Source: Haloterrigena sp. KLK7 (GTDB taxonomy: Archaea > Halobacteriota > Halobacteria > Halobacteriales > Natrialbaceae). Taken from it: a DNA stretch of 64,000 nucleotides. Below the pieces are notes generated by a model. That model was given only the letters and a program-made list of their open reading frames with translations. It did not search any database and was not told where the DNA came from. The position numbers were made by a program, and so were the translations under genes. Shown here in pieces: positions 35,701 through 43,744 of this stretch. The DNA lies in assembly GCF_037914945.1 (NCBI RefSeq), contig NZ_CP149787.1, positions 434,001 through 498,000 on the forward strand, in the 5' to 3' direction. Numbering within the stretch: position 1 is the stretch's first letter; every line of letters begins with the position of its first letter.

Positions 35701-36160
35701 CTTCGGCCGCGTCGTCCTCGTCAGTTCGGACCGTCATCCCCTCCTCGACGGGCTGTGAGCAGGACGTCACGAGTCCGTGCTCTTCCGTGTGGACGGTGCA
35801 GGTCCGACACTCGCCGCGCGGACCGATCGCGTCGGCCTGTTCGGTGTCGCGGTCGTAGTAACAGAGCGCGGCCAACTCGTCGGCCGGTTCGACGGACTCG
35901 ATCGCGTCGATGATCGTCGAGCCCGGCGGCACCGAGACGGGCGTCCCGTCGACCGTAAGCCGGGTCATTCCGTCCTCGCCGTCTCCGGAGCGCACGTCCG
36001 GATCGTTGGCGGTGCCGGTCTCGAACTGCTCCGTGAGGGGCGTGCTCGGCCGCGGATCGGTGACGGCCGGCACCGAGGGGAGTCGCTCGACCGCGGTCGG
36101 CCGCCGTTCGGCCTCCACGTCGTCGACGTGACTCGCCACGTCGTCGCGCTCGCTGCTCAT
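32762..36160 (-). CDS. fdhA: Formate dehydrogenase alpha subunit (molybdopterin, NuoG-like N terminus)
   Basis: The protein has 1132 residues. N-terminal to C-terminal: a [2Fe-2S] domain (Cys 100, 118, 121, 134), a His-Cys cluster (DHNLRCTTCGQNGRCELQ), two 4Fe-4S ferredoxin motifs (CILCNRCVEAC and CVSCGHCATVC), the catalytic-subunit 4Fe-4S cluster (TTCNYCAVGC), then bis-MGD domains. The metal ligand is Cys 550 in ARLCHSSTVAALQQTVGYG, where selenocysteine occurs in some homologues. It oxidises formate to CO2 in the cytoplasm. Start ATG 36160 overlaps fdhB's stop by four bases. The first ~65 residues are a poorly conserved acidic stretch; an ATG at residue 65 is an alternative. Confidence 0.94.
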   Translation of the reverse strand: MSSERDDVASHVDDVEAERRPTAVERLPSVPAVTDPRPSTPLTEQFETGTANDPDVRSGDGEDGMTRLTVDGTPVSVPPGSTIIDAIESVEPADELAALCYYDRDTEQADAIGPRGECRTCTVHTEEHGLVTSCSQPVEEGMTVRTDEDDAAEAREVNLDLQLSDHNLRCTTCGQNGRCELQDTSIEQGVEEPRWGVFEDRDQYEPLDDTSPAIQIDRNKCILCNRCVEACNDVQVEGVLRMEGNGQDTRIAFQNGEETFDESTCVSCGHCATVCPTGALVEQGLTDAATIPLPGFTQENSIGKVLESPKAETADQTEAPNRDLPYDVDGRGEPEEDLSGVARFMSIARARAGDSKRQMRHTLKEVGDRALEEFEHFSEGIASEAMPAGQLFNVATTIGDARLSRIEKAETTCNYCAVGCRFELYGKDGEVLGVRPAEPDSAPANDFSTCVKGKFGYDYVDADDRLEKPLIRKEDAPDGPVGREGFREATWKEALERVYEGLSEVREEHGSEALSVISSSKTTNEENFLCQKFARQILGTPHVDNCARLCHSSTVAALQQTVGYGAMTNRINEDIAETDCYLITGSNTTESHPVLATRIKQNVRDGADLIVIDPREMGLAEHADQYIRTTPGEDVAWMNGMMRYIIENDLHDEEFIEERTKHFDELKEKVEPFTPEKVEELTAVPAEELKQAAETIATADTCIFGWAMGLTQHNTGTRNVMSIANLALLTGNLGKPGAGLSAFRGQNNVQGGGGDMGPAPHTLPGYQDLGDEEVLDKFADAWGERPPNEIGLRLPEMFHAINDDELRGMFIMGENPVLSEPDVDNAEEGLENIDFLAIQDIFLTESAEYADVVLPAASAAEKSGTFTNTERRIQRVRPAVDSPGKAKPDQEILIQLARRFGYDWDYDGPADVMDEINDLVPIYGGVTYERLEEETKGIQWPCFDEDHPGTPYLYEDEFNFEDGKARFVPADYAQPPDMPDEEYPITLSSGRVLYHWHTGTMTRRVGTLMNHVPESFVTIHPEMADQLGVEDGEYVRVESRQGEIVVRATVEDTSDPGVVFIPMHFPQGAINKLTQHELDPTSFIPQYKVTSVRISPLEKDPEEVSADVHPTPGQLEGQGGDPEDVGGRQADD

Positions 36161-37782
36161 CGTTCTCCCCCGCGATGGCCGGCGGTCTGGGTCATCGCGG
36201 CCTCGCACTCGCCGCTGGGACAGCGCCCCTCCGCGTGCGCGGCCACTTCGCGCTCGAACTCGCGCATCCCCGTGACGGCCGGCCGGATCGCCGTCCGGCC
36301 GAAGTGGCAGATGCTCGTCTCGCCCATCACCCGCGTCAGTTCGCGTATCTTCGCGTCTCGGTACTGACCGTCGTAGATGTCTCGAAGCATGTTCGTGAGT
36401 TCCTGGCTTCCCTCGCGACAGGTGACACAGCGCCCGCAGTTCTCCTCCATCGCGAAGTTCGCGCGCCGCCCGGCCGTCGCGAGCACGCAGTTGTCCTCGT
36501 CGAGCAGTTCGACCACGCCCTCCGTTCCGAGCCCCGCGCCCTCGAGGGCGGGCGCCGACGGGGACCGGGAGAGCGACCGCGTGAACCCGCCGAACTGGCC
36601 GCCGACGCAGGCCATCTTGAACCGGCCCTCGAGGGTGACGGCCTCGCGGGCGTCGGACAGGTCCCCGCCGGTCGGCAGCTCCACGGTCGCCGCCGCGTCG
36701 ACGTCGCCCGTCACGGTCACGAGGCGAGTTCCGGGATCGGCGTCGTCGGCGTCGAACTCGTCGGGGCGGAGCATCGCGCGGCGGACCTGCGCCATCGTCC
36801 GCGGCGTGTGAATGACGGTCGGCCGCCCGTAGAGCCCGTGTTCGGCCGGCGACGGCGGTCGGAGACGCGCCTCGAGGCGGTCGTTGCCCTCCATGGCCTC
36901 GAGGGCCATCGTCGGCTCGCCGGCGATGTACCGATCCGGCCCGACGACGACCTCGGGCCCGCTCTCCAGATCGAGTCGTTCGGCGAACCGCTCCTCGGCG
37001 TTTCGGGCGGCCTCGTGGACGCGCTCGCGGGCTCGGTCGTCGTTCTCGTTGCAGTAGACGACGACGTCGTCGGCGCCGACCAGCTCGGCGACGGCGAGGG
37101 CCCCGTCGAGCACCTCGCCCGGCGCGGCCTCGAGCAGCGTCCGGTCGGTCGCGTTGCGGTCGTCGCTCTCGTTGGCGTTGACGACGACGACGGGTTTCTC
37201 GTCCTCGTCCTCGGACTCGTCCCGACTCTCGGCGGCTGCCGTATACGCCAGTTCCCACTCCTCCGCGACGGGATCGTCGACGCTCCAGTCTCCCCGACCG
37301 CGGCCGAGCAGCCCCACGTCGCGGACCCGCGAGAGGGCCTCCTCGGGGTCGTCGTCGGCCAGCTCGGCCGCCGAATCGTCGGGAACCGACGCGGGATCGA
37401 TCCAGCCACAGCGGCCGAGGACGCGGCGCCGACCCACCGCGAGCGGCCCGTCCTCGGGCGTCGGGAGCGACGACGGCGCCGGCTCGTGCTCGACGACCGC
37501 CATCGCGTCGTCGGTCGGGAGGTCCCCGCGCTCGAACGTCTCTACCAGCGACCCGAGTCGGCCCGTGACCGAGCCCGGGTAGAACGCCGTCCGGTCCTCG
37601 CGGGTGAGGAGGACGAGCGGCTCGAGAGCCCTGACGCCGGTCGGTCCCGTCTCGACGACGGGCGTGTCCGTGGCCACCGAGCGGATCTCCTCGAGGGCGC
37701 GGCGTTTCCGCCGTCGGCTCCGCGATCCGGCGGCGACCCGGATCACCGTCTCTTCGCCGGTCGGAACACTCCGTTCAGCCAT
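36157..37782 (-). CDS. fdhB: NuoF-like FdhB subunit with altered FMN loop
   Basis: The protein has 541 residues. Residues ~40-125 may be a NuoE-like thioredoxin fold remnant. From ~155 it follows NuoF: VVNANESDD (200-208), YIAGEPTMALEAMEG (285-299), LRPPSPAEHGLYGRPTVIHT, and the 4Fe-4S site with Cys 449, 452, 455 and 492 (ENCGRCVTCREGSQ; SICHFGRT). The glycine-rich loop that normally reads GRGGAGFPTG is replaced by GRGRGDWSVDD (160-170), so FMN/NADH binding is doubtful. It should pass electrons from FdhA to an acceptor. It lies within the one-strand formate cluster. Confidence 0.88.
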   Translation of the reverse strand: MAERSVPTGEETVIRVAAGSRSRRRKRRALEEIRSVATDTPVVETGPTGVRALEPLVLLTREDRTAFYPGSVTGRLGSLVETFERGDLPTDDAMAVVEHEPAPSSLPTPEDGPLAVGRRRVLGRCGWIDPASVPDDSAAELADDDPEEALSRVRDVGLLGRGRGDWSVDDPVAEEWELAYTAAAESRDESEDEDEKPVVVVNANESDDRNATDRTLLEAAPGEVLDGALAVAELVGADDVVVYCNENDDRARERVHEAARNAEERFAERLDLESGPEVVVGPDRYIAGEPTMALEAMEGNDRLEARLRPPSPAEHGLYGRPTVIHTPRTMAQVRRAMLRPDEFDADDADPGTRLVTVTGDVDAAATVELPTGGDLSDAREAVTLEGRFKMACVGGQFGGFTRSLSRSPSAPALEGAGLGTEGVVELLDEDNCVLATAGRRANFAMEENCGRCVTCREGSQELTNMLRDIYDGQYRDAKIRELTRVMGETSICHFGRTAIRPAVTGMREFEREVAAHAEGRCPSGECEAAMTQTAGHRGGER

Positions 37783-37953
37783 TACCCCCGACGACGACAC
37801 CCCGGTCCGAAAAGGCACGGCCTGAAAGGGTATGGAACGGTTCGCCGGTACGTCGGCCGTTCGATGGGATCCGACGCGCGAATCGGCGGCCGAACCGTGG
37901 TCCCGATACTCGAGTCGATGCGAGCGCCGCGTTCCGGCGACGCTCGTCGCCGC

Positions 37954-38118
37954 TCAGAACGGCGGTTCCAGCTTCGGCGCGGCGGTGCGACGGCGCCAGA
38001 GAACCAGTCCCGCGAGCGTGATCGCGATCGCGACGAGGGTCAGAAACACTGGTCGGGTGCGTCGACCGCGCTCCGATTGCGACTGGGACGCTTCGGACGG
38101 TGTTCGATCGTCGAACAT
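37954..38118 (-). CDS. 54-residue single-span membrane protein in formate cluster
   Basis: The reading frame from ATG 38118 to TGA 37954 encodes an acidic/polar N terminus (MFDDRTPSEASQSQSERGRR), one membrane helix (VFLTLVAIAITLAGLVLW) and a basic C-terminal tail (RRRTAAPKLEPPF). It lies on the same strand between the OFA transporter and FdhB genes, 78 bases after the former and 171 bases before the latter, so it is probably part of the formate transcript. It may anchor or regulate the complex. No homologue is recognised, and coding is inferred from composition and position. Confidence 0.6.
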   Translation of the reverse strand: MFDDRTPSEASQSQSERGRRTRPVFLTLVAIAITLAGLVLWRRRTAAPKLEPPF

Positions 38119-38196
38119 GGGTCAGCGTTCGCCGGCGCGCCGGATAGACCTTCGGCCGGTGACGGCCGCGAACGCGGCCCGCGGCCGAATCGCTGA

Positions 38197-39498
38197 TCAG
38201 TCGGTCGCCTGTTCGGAGGGGCGCCGACTCGGTTCGCCGCGCTCGTCACGGACGGCCTCGATCCGGTAGTAGAGGACGGCCACGGCGGCCAGTCCGACCA
38301 CCAGCGCGCCGACGATGATGTAGAACGCCATGACGTAGCTGTTGGTCCGCTCGACGATCTCGGAGACGAGCATCGGTCCGGCGACACCGGCCGCGCCCCA
38401 CGCCGTCAGGGTGTAGCCGTGGATGGCGCTGAGTTCCTTCGTCCCGAACAGGTCGCCCAAGTACGCCGGCAGACAGGCGAATCCGCCACCGTACGCAGTG
38501 ATGATGAGAAACATCAGGCCCGAGAACAGCCAGAGGTGGCTGAGCTGGGGCATCAGTAGGAACGCGGCGATCTGAAGGCCGAAGAACACGCCGTAGGTGC
38601 TCGTCCGGCCGATGTAGTCGGAGGCGGTCGCCCAGAAGATTCGGCCGCCGCCGTTGAAAACGCCGATCAGCCCGACGACCGACGCGGCGGTGGCCGCGTT
38701 AACGTCGGCGATGGCCTGAGTCATCGGCGACGCGACCGACAGCAGCATGATCCCGGCCGAGATGTTGATGAACATGATCAGCCACACGAGGTAGAACCGC
38801 GGCGTCCGCAGGGCCTCGCTGCCGGTGAGTTCCGCGAGGTCGGTGTTTACCGAGACGCCCTTCGCGTTGTCCGAGGTGTCGATCTCGCTCTCGTCGGTTC
38901 CCTCCGGGACCCAATCGACCGGCGGCTTCTTCAGATAGCTCGCGCCGGCGGCCATCAGGAGGAAGTAGCCGATGCCGAGTGCATAGAACGTGACCGGAAT
39001 ATTCACGGTCTCAATGATGTAGTTCGCGACCGGACCGGTCACGAGCGCGCCGGCGCCGAAACCCATCACCGCCATTCCGGTGGCCATCCCGCGGCGGTCG
39101 GGGAACCACTGGACGAGCGTCGAAATCGGCGTGATGTATCCCAGCCCGATGCCGATCCCGCTGATCACGCCGAACGTCAGGACGAACGCGGCGTAGCTCT
39201 CGAGTTGGACGCTCACGCCGGCGCCGATGATCCCGAGGCCGAACGTTCCGGCGGCGATCAGTCCCGAGGTCCGCGGTCCGTGGTTTTCGACGAATCCCCC
39301 GAGGAACGCCGCCGAGAGCGCGAGGAAGACGATCGCGACGGTAAAGGCCAGCGAGACGTCGGATATCGCCCACCCTAACTCGTCTCGAAGCGGGTTCTGA
39401 TAGACACTGTACGCGTAAATCGATCCGATGGAGAGGTGGATCGCGACCGCCGAGAGCGCGATCAACCAGCGATTTCTGTTGGCTTCGGTTCGGACCAT
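38197..39498 (-). CDS. OFA-type MFS transporter, oxalate/formate family
   Basis: The protein has 433 residues and about 12 membrane helices. IGSIYAYSVYQNPLRDELGW near the start, RRGMATGMAVMGFGAGAL in the centre and YGGGFACLPAYLGDLFGTKE in the second half are hallmarks of the oxalate:formate antiporter (OFA) family. Start ATG 39498 was chosen; a TATA-like TTTAC lies at ~39524-39530. It heads the one-strand set that continues into fdhB and fdhA, so formate or another monocarboxylate is the likely substrate. A predicted cytoplasmic loop (about 200-230) is acidic. Confidence 0.92.
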   Translation of the reverse strand: MVRTEANRNRWLIALSAVAIHLSIGSIYAYSVYQNPLRDELGWAISDVSLAFTVAIVFLALSAAFLGGFVENHGPRTSGLIAAGTFGLGIIGAGVSVQLESYAAFVLTFGVISGIGIGLGYITPISTLVQWFPDRRGMATGMAVMGFGAGALVTGPVANYIIETVNIPVTFYALGIGYFLLMAAGASYLKKPPVDWVPEGTDESEIDTSDNAKGVSVNTDLAELTGSEALRTPRFYLVWLIMFINISAGIMLLSVASPMTQAIADVNAATAASVVGLIGVFNGGGRIFWATASDYIGRTSTYGVFFGLQIAAFLLMPQLSHLWLFSGLMFLIITAYGGGFACLPAYLGDLFGTKELSAIHGYTLTAWGAAGVAGPMLVSEIVERTNSYVMAFYIIVGALVVGLAAVAVLYYRIEAVRDERGEPSRRPSEQATD

Positions 39499-39652
39499 CA
39501 CCGCTGAGTACCGGATTAGCGGGTAAATGCTCGTGGCGCGCGTTTGCACGGTGGGCCCGCCGAGCCGCCGTTAGCGCAGGATAACATCACTCATTTGACT
39601 TGTATTGGTGGATCGTCCGTCGCCGAACGAACCCGAAGTCGAGCGCGGTCGG

Positions 39653-40768
39653 TCACAGCGGGACTACGAGCCCGCCCCCGTCTCGTTCGTACGTCGTCTC
39701 GAACGGCGCGGACCGAGCGCGCATCGTCTCCCTGAGCCACGCCGCCGCCTCCTCGCTGGCGCGGGAGACGCCGTCGTCGATTCCGATCGGAACGAGCCGT
39801 ATCTCTCGGAGGTCTCCGTCCTCGAGCGTCACTTCGAAGAGGTAGCTGCGGTCGTTCCGGAGGTCGCCTTTCACCCCGAAATCGTCGACGAAATCGCCGG
39901 TGTCGTGGAGCACGACGCCGTCGCCGTATCGCTCGATCCCCTGGACGACGTGGGCGCTGTGACCGTGAACGAGGTCGACGCCCCGGTCGACGAGCCAGTG
40001 ATTGAACGCGACGAGCCGTTCGCTGGGCCGCTCGACCCAGTTCGGCCCCAGATGAACGGAGGCGACGAGGAGATCCGGATCGGTCGCCTTCGCGCGCTCG
40101 ATCGCGTCGCCGACGACCCGCCGGGTTTCGGCGTCTGACGGATCCGGAGCGATGTGGGCGATTCCCGGCCCGTCGTCGGTCACGGCGTAGCCCACGTATC
40201 GGTCCGCGAACGAGACGACGGCGACGTCGACGTCGCCGACGGAAAACGTGGTCGGCGCGCGGGCCGCCGCCGGCGTCTCGCCGGCGCCCGCGACGGCGAT
40301 TCCCGCCTCGGTGAGCGCGTCTATCGTGTCGGTCAGTGCAACCGATCCGAAATCCATCGCGTGATTGTTCGCCAGCGATGCGAACCGAACGTTCCCCGCG
40401 CTCAGCGCGGGGACCGCCCACTCCGGATCGCCGCGAAAGTGATACGTCCGTCCGGGGGCCGGTTCGCCGCGGGTCGACAGACAGCACTCGAGGTTACAAC
40501 AGACGCCGTCGAGGGACTCGAGCCGGGGGTGGAGATCGCCCCAGATCGCCGCCGGGTCGACGTCGGACCGCCCGTACTGCCGGTTGAGCTCCCGCCCGAC
40601 CATCGTATCGCCGGCGAAGCCGATCGTCGTTTCGGTGCGCCCGCTGCCGTCGCGATCGGCAGTGGAATCGCGGTCGTCGGTGACGGTCGGATCGGCTCTG
40701 GGGACGGCGCAGCCGGCGACTGCGACCGCTCCGGCGGCCGCGAGGAACGTTCGCCGGTATCGGCTCAT
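39653..40768 (-). CDS. CapA/PgsA-type lipoprotein (PGA_cap family)
   Basis: The protein has 371 residues. A Tat signal with lipobox (YRRTFLAAAGAVAVAGC) anchors it outside the cell. The metallophosphatase-like CapA core is intact: IGFAGDTMVGR, GVCCNLECCLS, ASLANNHAMDFG, ASVHLGPNW and HGHSAHVVQGIE. In bacteria such proteins take part in poly-gamma-glutamate or capsule handling; in haloarchaea the substrate is unknown. ATG 40768 is chosen for the signal peptide. It is convergent with nothing close and its promoter lies in the 490-base gap upstream. Confidence 0.88.
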   Translation of the reverse strand: MSRYRRTFLAAAGAVAVAGCAVPRADPTVTDDRDSTADRDGSGRTETTIGFAGDTMVGRELNRQYGRSDVDPAAIWGDLHPRLESLDGVCCNLECCLSTRGEPAPGRTYHFRGDPEWAVPALSAGNVRFASLANNHAMDFGSVALTDTIDALTEAGIAVAGAGETPAAARAPTTFSVGDVDVAVVSFADRYVGYAVTDDGPGIAHIAPDPSDAETRRVVGDAIERAKATDPDLLVASVHLGPNWVERPSERLVAFNHWLVDRGVDLVHGHSAHVVQGIERYGDGVVLHDTGDFVDDFGVKGDLRNDRSYLFEVTLEDGDLREIRLVPIGIDDGVSRASEEAAAWLRETMRARSAPFETTYERDGGGLVVPL

Positions 40769-41131
40769 TGGCTCGCTGGCGTCGGGTGTGCGAGTCGGTT
40801 GCGCCCCCGGATCGCAACTGTTCGGGTCCACTGTGATCGCCACATAGGCCAGTTGTCGAATGGCCCGATCAAAAGTTTGCTCTTATCCTGCCGATGACGA
40901 CGAACGAATCCTTGCCGCGAAAACGGACCACTCGACCGGTCTGCCGTCGGCGACACTTGCGGGCCGTCGTTTTCGTCCCGATCAGCTCTTTTAGGGAAAT
41001 GGCAGTTCTTGACCTCGAACGACAGCACAGTTCAGTACGCCCGGACTTCGCTGTCCGGACACGAGATGGGACTGGATAGCTCCTGCCTGTCGAATGCAGT
41101 TCACTGAGTACTCGGTATCGTCGCAGAGAAG
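40769..41131. other. Intergenic region upstream of capA
   Basis: It contains a small palindrome, CCGGAC-TTCGCT-GTCCGG (41041-41058), in the same stem-loop style as the one at 22576-22600. A longer, imperfect inverted pair lies around GCGAAAACGG (~40916) and CGTCGTTTTCG (~40966). Several open frames have no coding character. The capA promoter should lie in the part next to 40769. Confidence 0.35.
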
Positions 41132-41258
41132 TGGGTGCTGCAGGAGTATGAACCACGCCGAGACGGTCGCCTCGCGTTGCTCGGCGCTGCGTCTCGTCTC
41201 GTTCAAATCCTTCGCGGTTCAGTTTTCACTCCTCACGGAGTTGTTCGTCGTGAAAACA
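41132..41258 (-). repeat. Module downstream of tRNA-Arg with degenerate tRNA copy
   Basis: Positions 41133-41157 resemble, imperfectly, the tRNA-Arg 3' end at 41260-41284: GGGTGCTGCAGGA compared with GGGCGCTGCAGGA, then a copy of GAACC. There follow CGAGACGGTCGC (41159-41170), GCGCTGCG, TTCAAATCC (41202-41210), and a hairpin TTTTCAC (41223-41229) with GTGAAAA (41250-41256) next to the tRNA. Order and offsets match the module behind tRNA-Gly at 110-230 within a base or two. Confidence 0.6.
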
Positions 41259-41333
41259 TGGGCGCTGCAGGATTTGAACCCGCGACAGCTTGGTCCGAAG
41301 CCAAGTACTCTGTCCAGACTGAGCTAAGCGCCC
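41259..41333 (-). tRNA. tRNA-Arg (anticodon TCG)
   Basis: The minus strand folds as a 75-base tRNA. The acceptor GGGCGCT (5' end at 41333) pairs with AGCGCCC. The anticodon stem CTTGG/CCAAG encloses loop CTTCGGA with anticodon TCG. The T arm is GCGGG-TTCAAAT-CCTGC and the discriminator is A (41259). CCA is not encoded and no intron is seen. It reads CGA and probably other CGN codons. Confidence 0.93.
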
Positions 41334-41358
41334 TCACCACTGAATTTCCGGCGGCCCC

Positions 41359-41365
41359 GTATAAG
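41359..41365 (-). promoter_or_regulatory. TATA box of tRNA-Arg
   Basis: CTTATAC on the minus strand lies 26-32 bases before the tRNA 5' end. Confidence 0.55.
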
Positions 41366-41499
41366 TCACTCGATTTGCACCGGTTTCGACAGCCACCACC
41401 ACACACACCTCGAGTCGATCGCCCTCGCCCCGAACTTCTCAGTCGATGAAAATTGGCTCAGGGGGTCTTTGTCGTAGACAGTCAACGATCACGTGTCCA

Positions 41500-41682
41500 A
41501 TGACGGTAAACGAGACCCCCATTTCCGACGACGCCCAGGCCGCAGCGACGCCGCTCGAGCTGCTCACCGACGAGGAGGACGTCTGGACGGCCGTCCCCGC
41601 GGATGCCACCGGTGACGAGCGCGTGACCAAGTGGCTCTCGGTCGACGTCGACACGCTGTGCGATCTCGAGGAGTGGCAGTGA
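41500..41682 (+). CDS. Small acidic haloarchaeal protein
   Basis: The protein has 60 residues and is strongly acidic. It contains TPLELLTDEEDVWTAVPADA and TKWLSVDVDTLCDLEEWQ, a pattern I associate, without verification, with the DUF7511 family. It has no signal, helix bundle or metal motif. It stands alone between tRNA-Arg and the DGGGP synthase gene. Function is unknown. Confidence 0.65.
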   Translation: MTVNETPISDDAQAAATPLELLTDEEDVWTAVPADATGDERVTKWLSVDVDTLCDLEEWQ

Positions 41683-41840
41683 CGGGCCGCGCCGGCCCCA
41701 CAAGACGAATCCGCTCCGCGTCACGGACCGACGCTTACCCACGCTCTCGTCCTCGATTGCTGTAGTCGCCCGCCACAGTGGAGACCGGGGGACTCGAGAC
41801 GATCTCCGACACCGTCGCACGGCGACGGCGGATCGCACGC

Positions 41841-41847
41841 TTTATCC
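41841..41847 (+). promoter_or_regulatory. TATA box of DGGGP synthase gene
   Basis: TTTATCC lies 24-30 bases before the ATG at 41871, giving a leaderless message. Confidence 0.5.
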
Positions 41848-41870
41848 ACCAGTATTGAACAATCCAGCCT

Positions 41871-42725
41871 ATGACAGCAGGCGAGACGGGCCGCGGTCTC
41901 CTCGAGTTGACGCGGCCGGTGAACGTGATCGCGGCGAGCGTCCTGCCGTTCATCGGCGCGTTCGTCGCGGGCGGGGTCGTCGACCGGCCGCTGCAGGTCG
42001 CGACGGCGGTCGCCGCCACGGCGCTGGCAGTCGGTGCCGGAAACGCGATCAACGACTACTTCGATCGGGAGATCGACCGGATCAACCAGCCCGACAGGCC
42101 GATTCCCCGCGGCGCGGTGAGCCCGCGGGGTGCGCTCGCGTTCAGTCTCGTCTGCTTCGCCGGGGCCGTCGCCCTCGCGGTGACGCTCCCCCCTGCGGCG
42201 CTGGCTATCGCGGGGATCAATCTCGTCGCGCTGGTTGCTTACACGGAGGTCTTCAAGGGGCTGCCCGGACTCGGAAACGCCCTGGTCGCCTACCTCGTCG
42301 GGAGCACGTTCCTCTTCGGGGCCGCCGCGGTGGGCGATATGGCGCCCGCGGTCATCCTCTTCCTGCTCTCGGCGATCACGACGCTGACTCGAGAGATCAT
42401 CAAGGACGTCGAGGACGTCGAGGGCGACCGCGAAGAGGACCTGAACACGCTCCCGATCGCGATCGGCGAGCGCCGCGCGCTGTACGTCGCCGCGGGGCTG
42501 CTCGCGATCGGCGCCGCGGCGAGTCCGCTCCCGTACGTCCTCCTCGAGGACTTCGGCATCGCGTACCTGGTCGTGGTGGTTCCGGCCGTCGCGATCATGT
42601 GTTACGCGGCCTACGAGAGTTTCTCGGATCCGACGGCCGGACAGGGACATCTCAAGTACGGGATGTTCCTCGCGGCGCTGGCGTTTATCGTCGGACGGGT
42701 GGCAGCGATGCCGACCGCGCTGTGA
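41871..42725 (+). CDS. Digeranylgeranylglyceryl phosphate synthase (UbiA family)
   Basis: The protein has 284 residues with about eight membrane helices. The prenyl-diphosphate-binding motif NDYFDREIDRINQPDRPIPR (61-80) and the second Asp-rich motif KDVEDVEGDREEDLNTLP (about 178-195) are those of archaeal DGGGP synthase, which adds the second geranylgeranyl chain to build the ether lipid core. It acts in the membrane. The close motif match favours this over other UbiA prenyltransferases. Confidence 0.93.
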   Translation: MTAGETGRGLLELTRPVNVIAASVLPFIGAFVAGGVVDRPLQVATAVAATALAVGAGNAINDYFDREIDRINQPDRPIPRGAVSPRGALAFSLVCFAGAVALAVTLPPAALAIAGINLVALVAYTEVFKGLPGLGNALVAYLVGSTFLFGAAAVGDMAPAVILFLLSAITTLTREIIKDVEDVEGDREEDLNTLPIAIGERRALYVAAGLLAIGAAASPLPYVLLEDFGIAYLVVVVPAVAIMCYAAYESFSDPTAGQGHLKYGMFLAALAFIVGRVAAMPTAL

Positions 42726-42891
42726 GCGTTCTCGCGCTGTCGTTCACCCAGATCGGGATCAAAACCAATAGAGATTACTAGCGGTTGTGGCCGTACAATC
42801 AAAAGTAATATAAGCTGGATACCGCATTCTCATATCACACGCCGGAGTAGCCAGCGACCCCGCTACGGCTGTATGGATGTGAGCATTTGGC

Positions 42892-43524
42892 ATGTATGAC
42901 CTCGCAGACGCCCTCCCGGACGCCGAAATCGATCCCGGGACGAACCTGCTTATCGCGGGCCCGCCACTGACGGGAAAGCGCGAGATCGCCTTCGACATCC
43001 TCGCGAGCGGCGCCAACCGCGGCAACGGGTCGATCGTCGTCACGACCAAGGACAGCGCCGATAAGGTCCTCGAGACGTTCACCGACTCGCTCGATGCGGG
43101 CGTCGAGCCGGACATCGGGGTCGTCGACTGCGTGACGAAACAGCGCGGGATCGGCACCGTCGACGACGATCCGCGGATCAAGTACGCCTCCTCGCCGGTC
43201 GACATGACCGGGATCGGGATCAAGCTCTCCGAGTTCCTCCAGGAGTTCTACGAGGGCCACGGACTGACCGAGAACCGCGTGCTGTTGCACTCGGTGTCGA
43301 CGCTGCTCATGTACTCCGACCTCCAGACCGTGTTCCGATTCCTCCACGTCTTCACGGGGCGCATCCAGAGCGCCGACGCCATGGGACTGTACGTCATCGA
43401 CTCGACGGCCCACGACGACCAGACCATGAACACGCTCAAACAGCTGTTCGACGCCGTCATCGAACTCGAGGAGCCGACCGACGGCGAGGAGCCCGAGATT
43501 CGGACGGCCGGCCTCTCGAGTTGA
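42892..43524 (+). CDS. RecA/KaiC-superfamily ATPase, haloarchaeal (possibly DUF7504)
   Basis: The protein has 210 residues, a single RecA-like domain. Walker A is GPPLTGKR (23-30); a Walker B-like hydrophobic strand ends in LYVIDST. It lacks KaiC autophosphorylation repeats. Related stand-alone proteins occur near chemotaxis, archaellum or regulatory genes in haloarchaea, but none lies here. A TATA-like TAATATAAG stretch lies near 42808-42816, leaving a leader of about 50 bases. Function is unknown; nucleotide-dependent signalling is a guess. Confidence 0.8.
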   Translation: MYDLADALPDAEIDPGTNLLIAGPPLTGKREIAFDILASGANRGNGSIVVTTKDSADKVLETFTDSLDAGVEPDIGVVDCVTKQRGIGTVDDDPRIKYASSPVDMTGIGIKLSEFLQEFYEGHGLTENRVLLHSVSTLLMYSDLQTVFRFLHVFTGRIQSADAMGLYVIDSTAHDDQTMNTLKQLFDAVIELEEPTDGEEPEIRTAGLSS

Positions 43525-43744
43525 ACCGCGCGGTATTGGTTCGCTCGCGGCCGCTGGGTACCGCTTTTCGTTTTTCCGACTCATCGCCGTGAGCAGCGGG
43601 AGTCGTTGCTGCGACGGCATCGATCGCAGCCGCTCTGGCGACTGGGATTGCCAATCCAGATCACGCGGCGTCGGAACTCGAGTTGCTCCCCCGTGATAAG
43701 CGACCCCGAAACGTTTCAGCGCCGAGCGCGTATGTTCGCGTACC

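Noticed and set aside
36161-37258. Extension of fdhA by ~366 codons upstream
   Set aside because: It is Arg-rich and overlaps fdhB; the ATG at 36160 overlaps the fdhB stop as expected for coupling.
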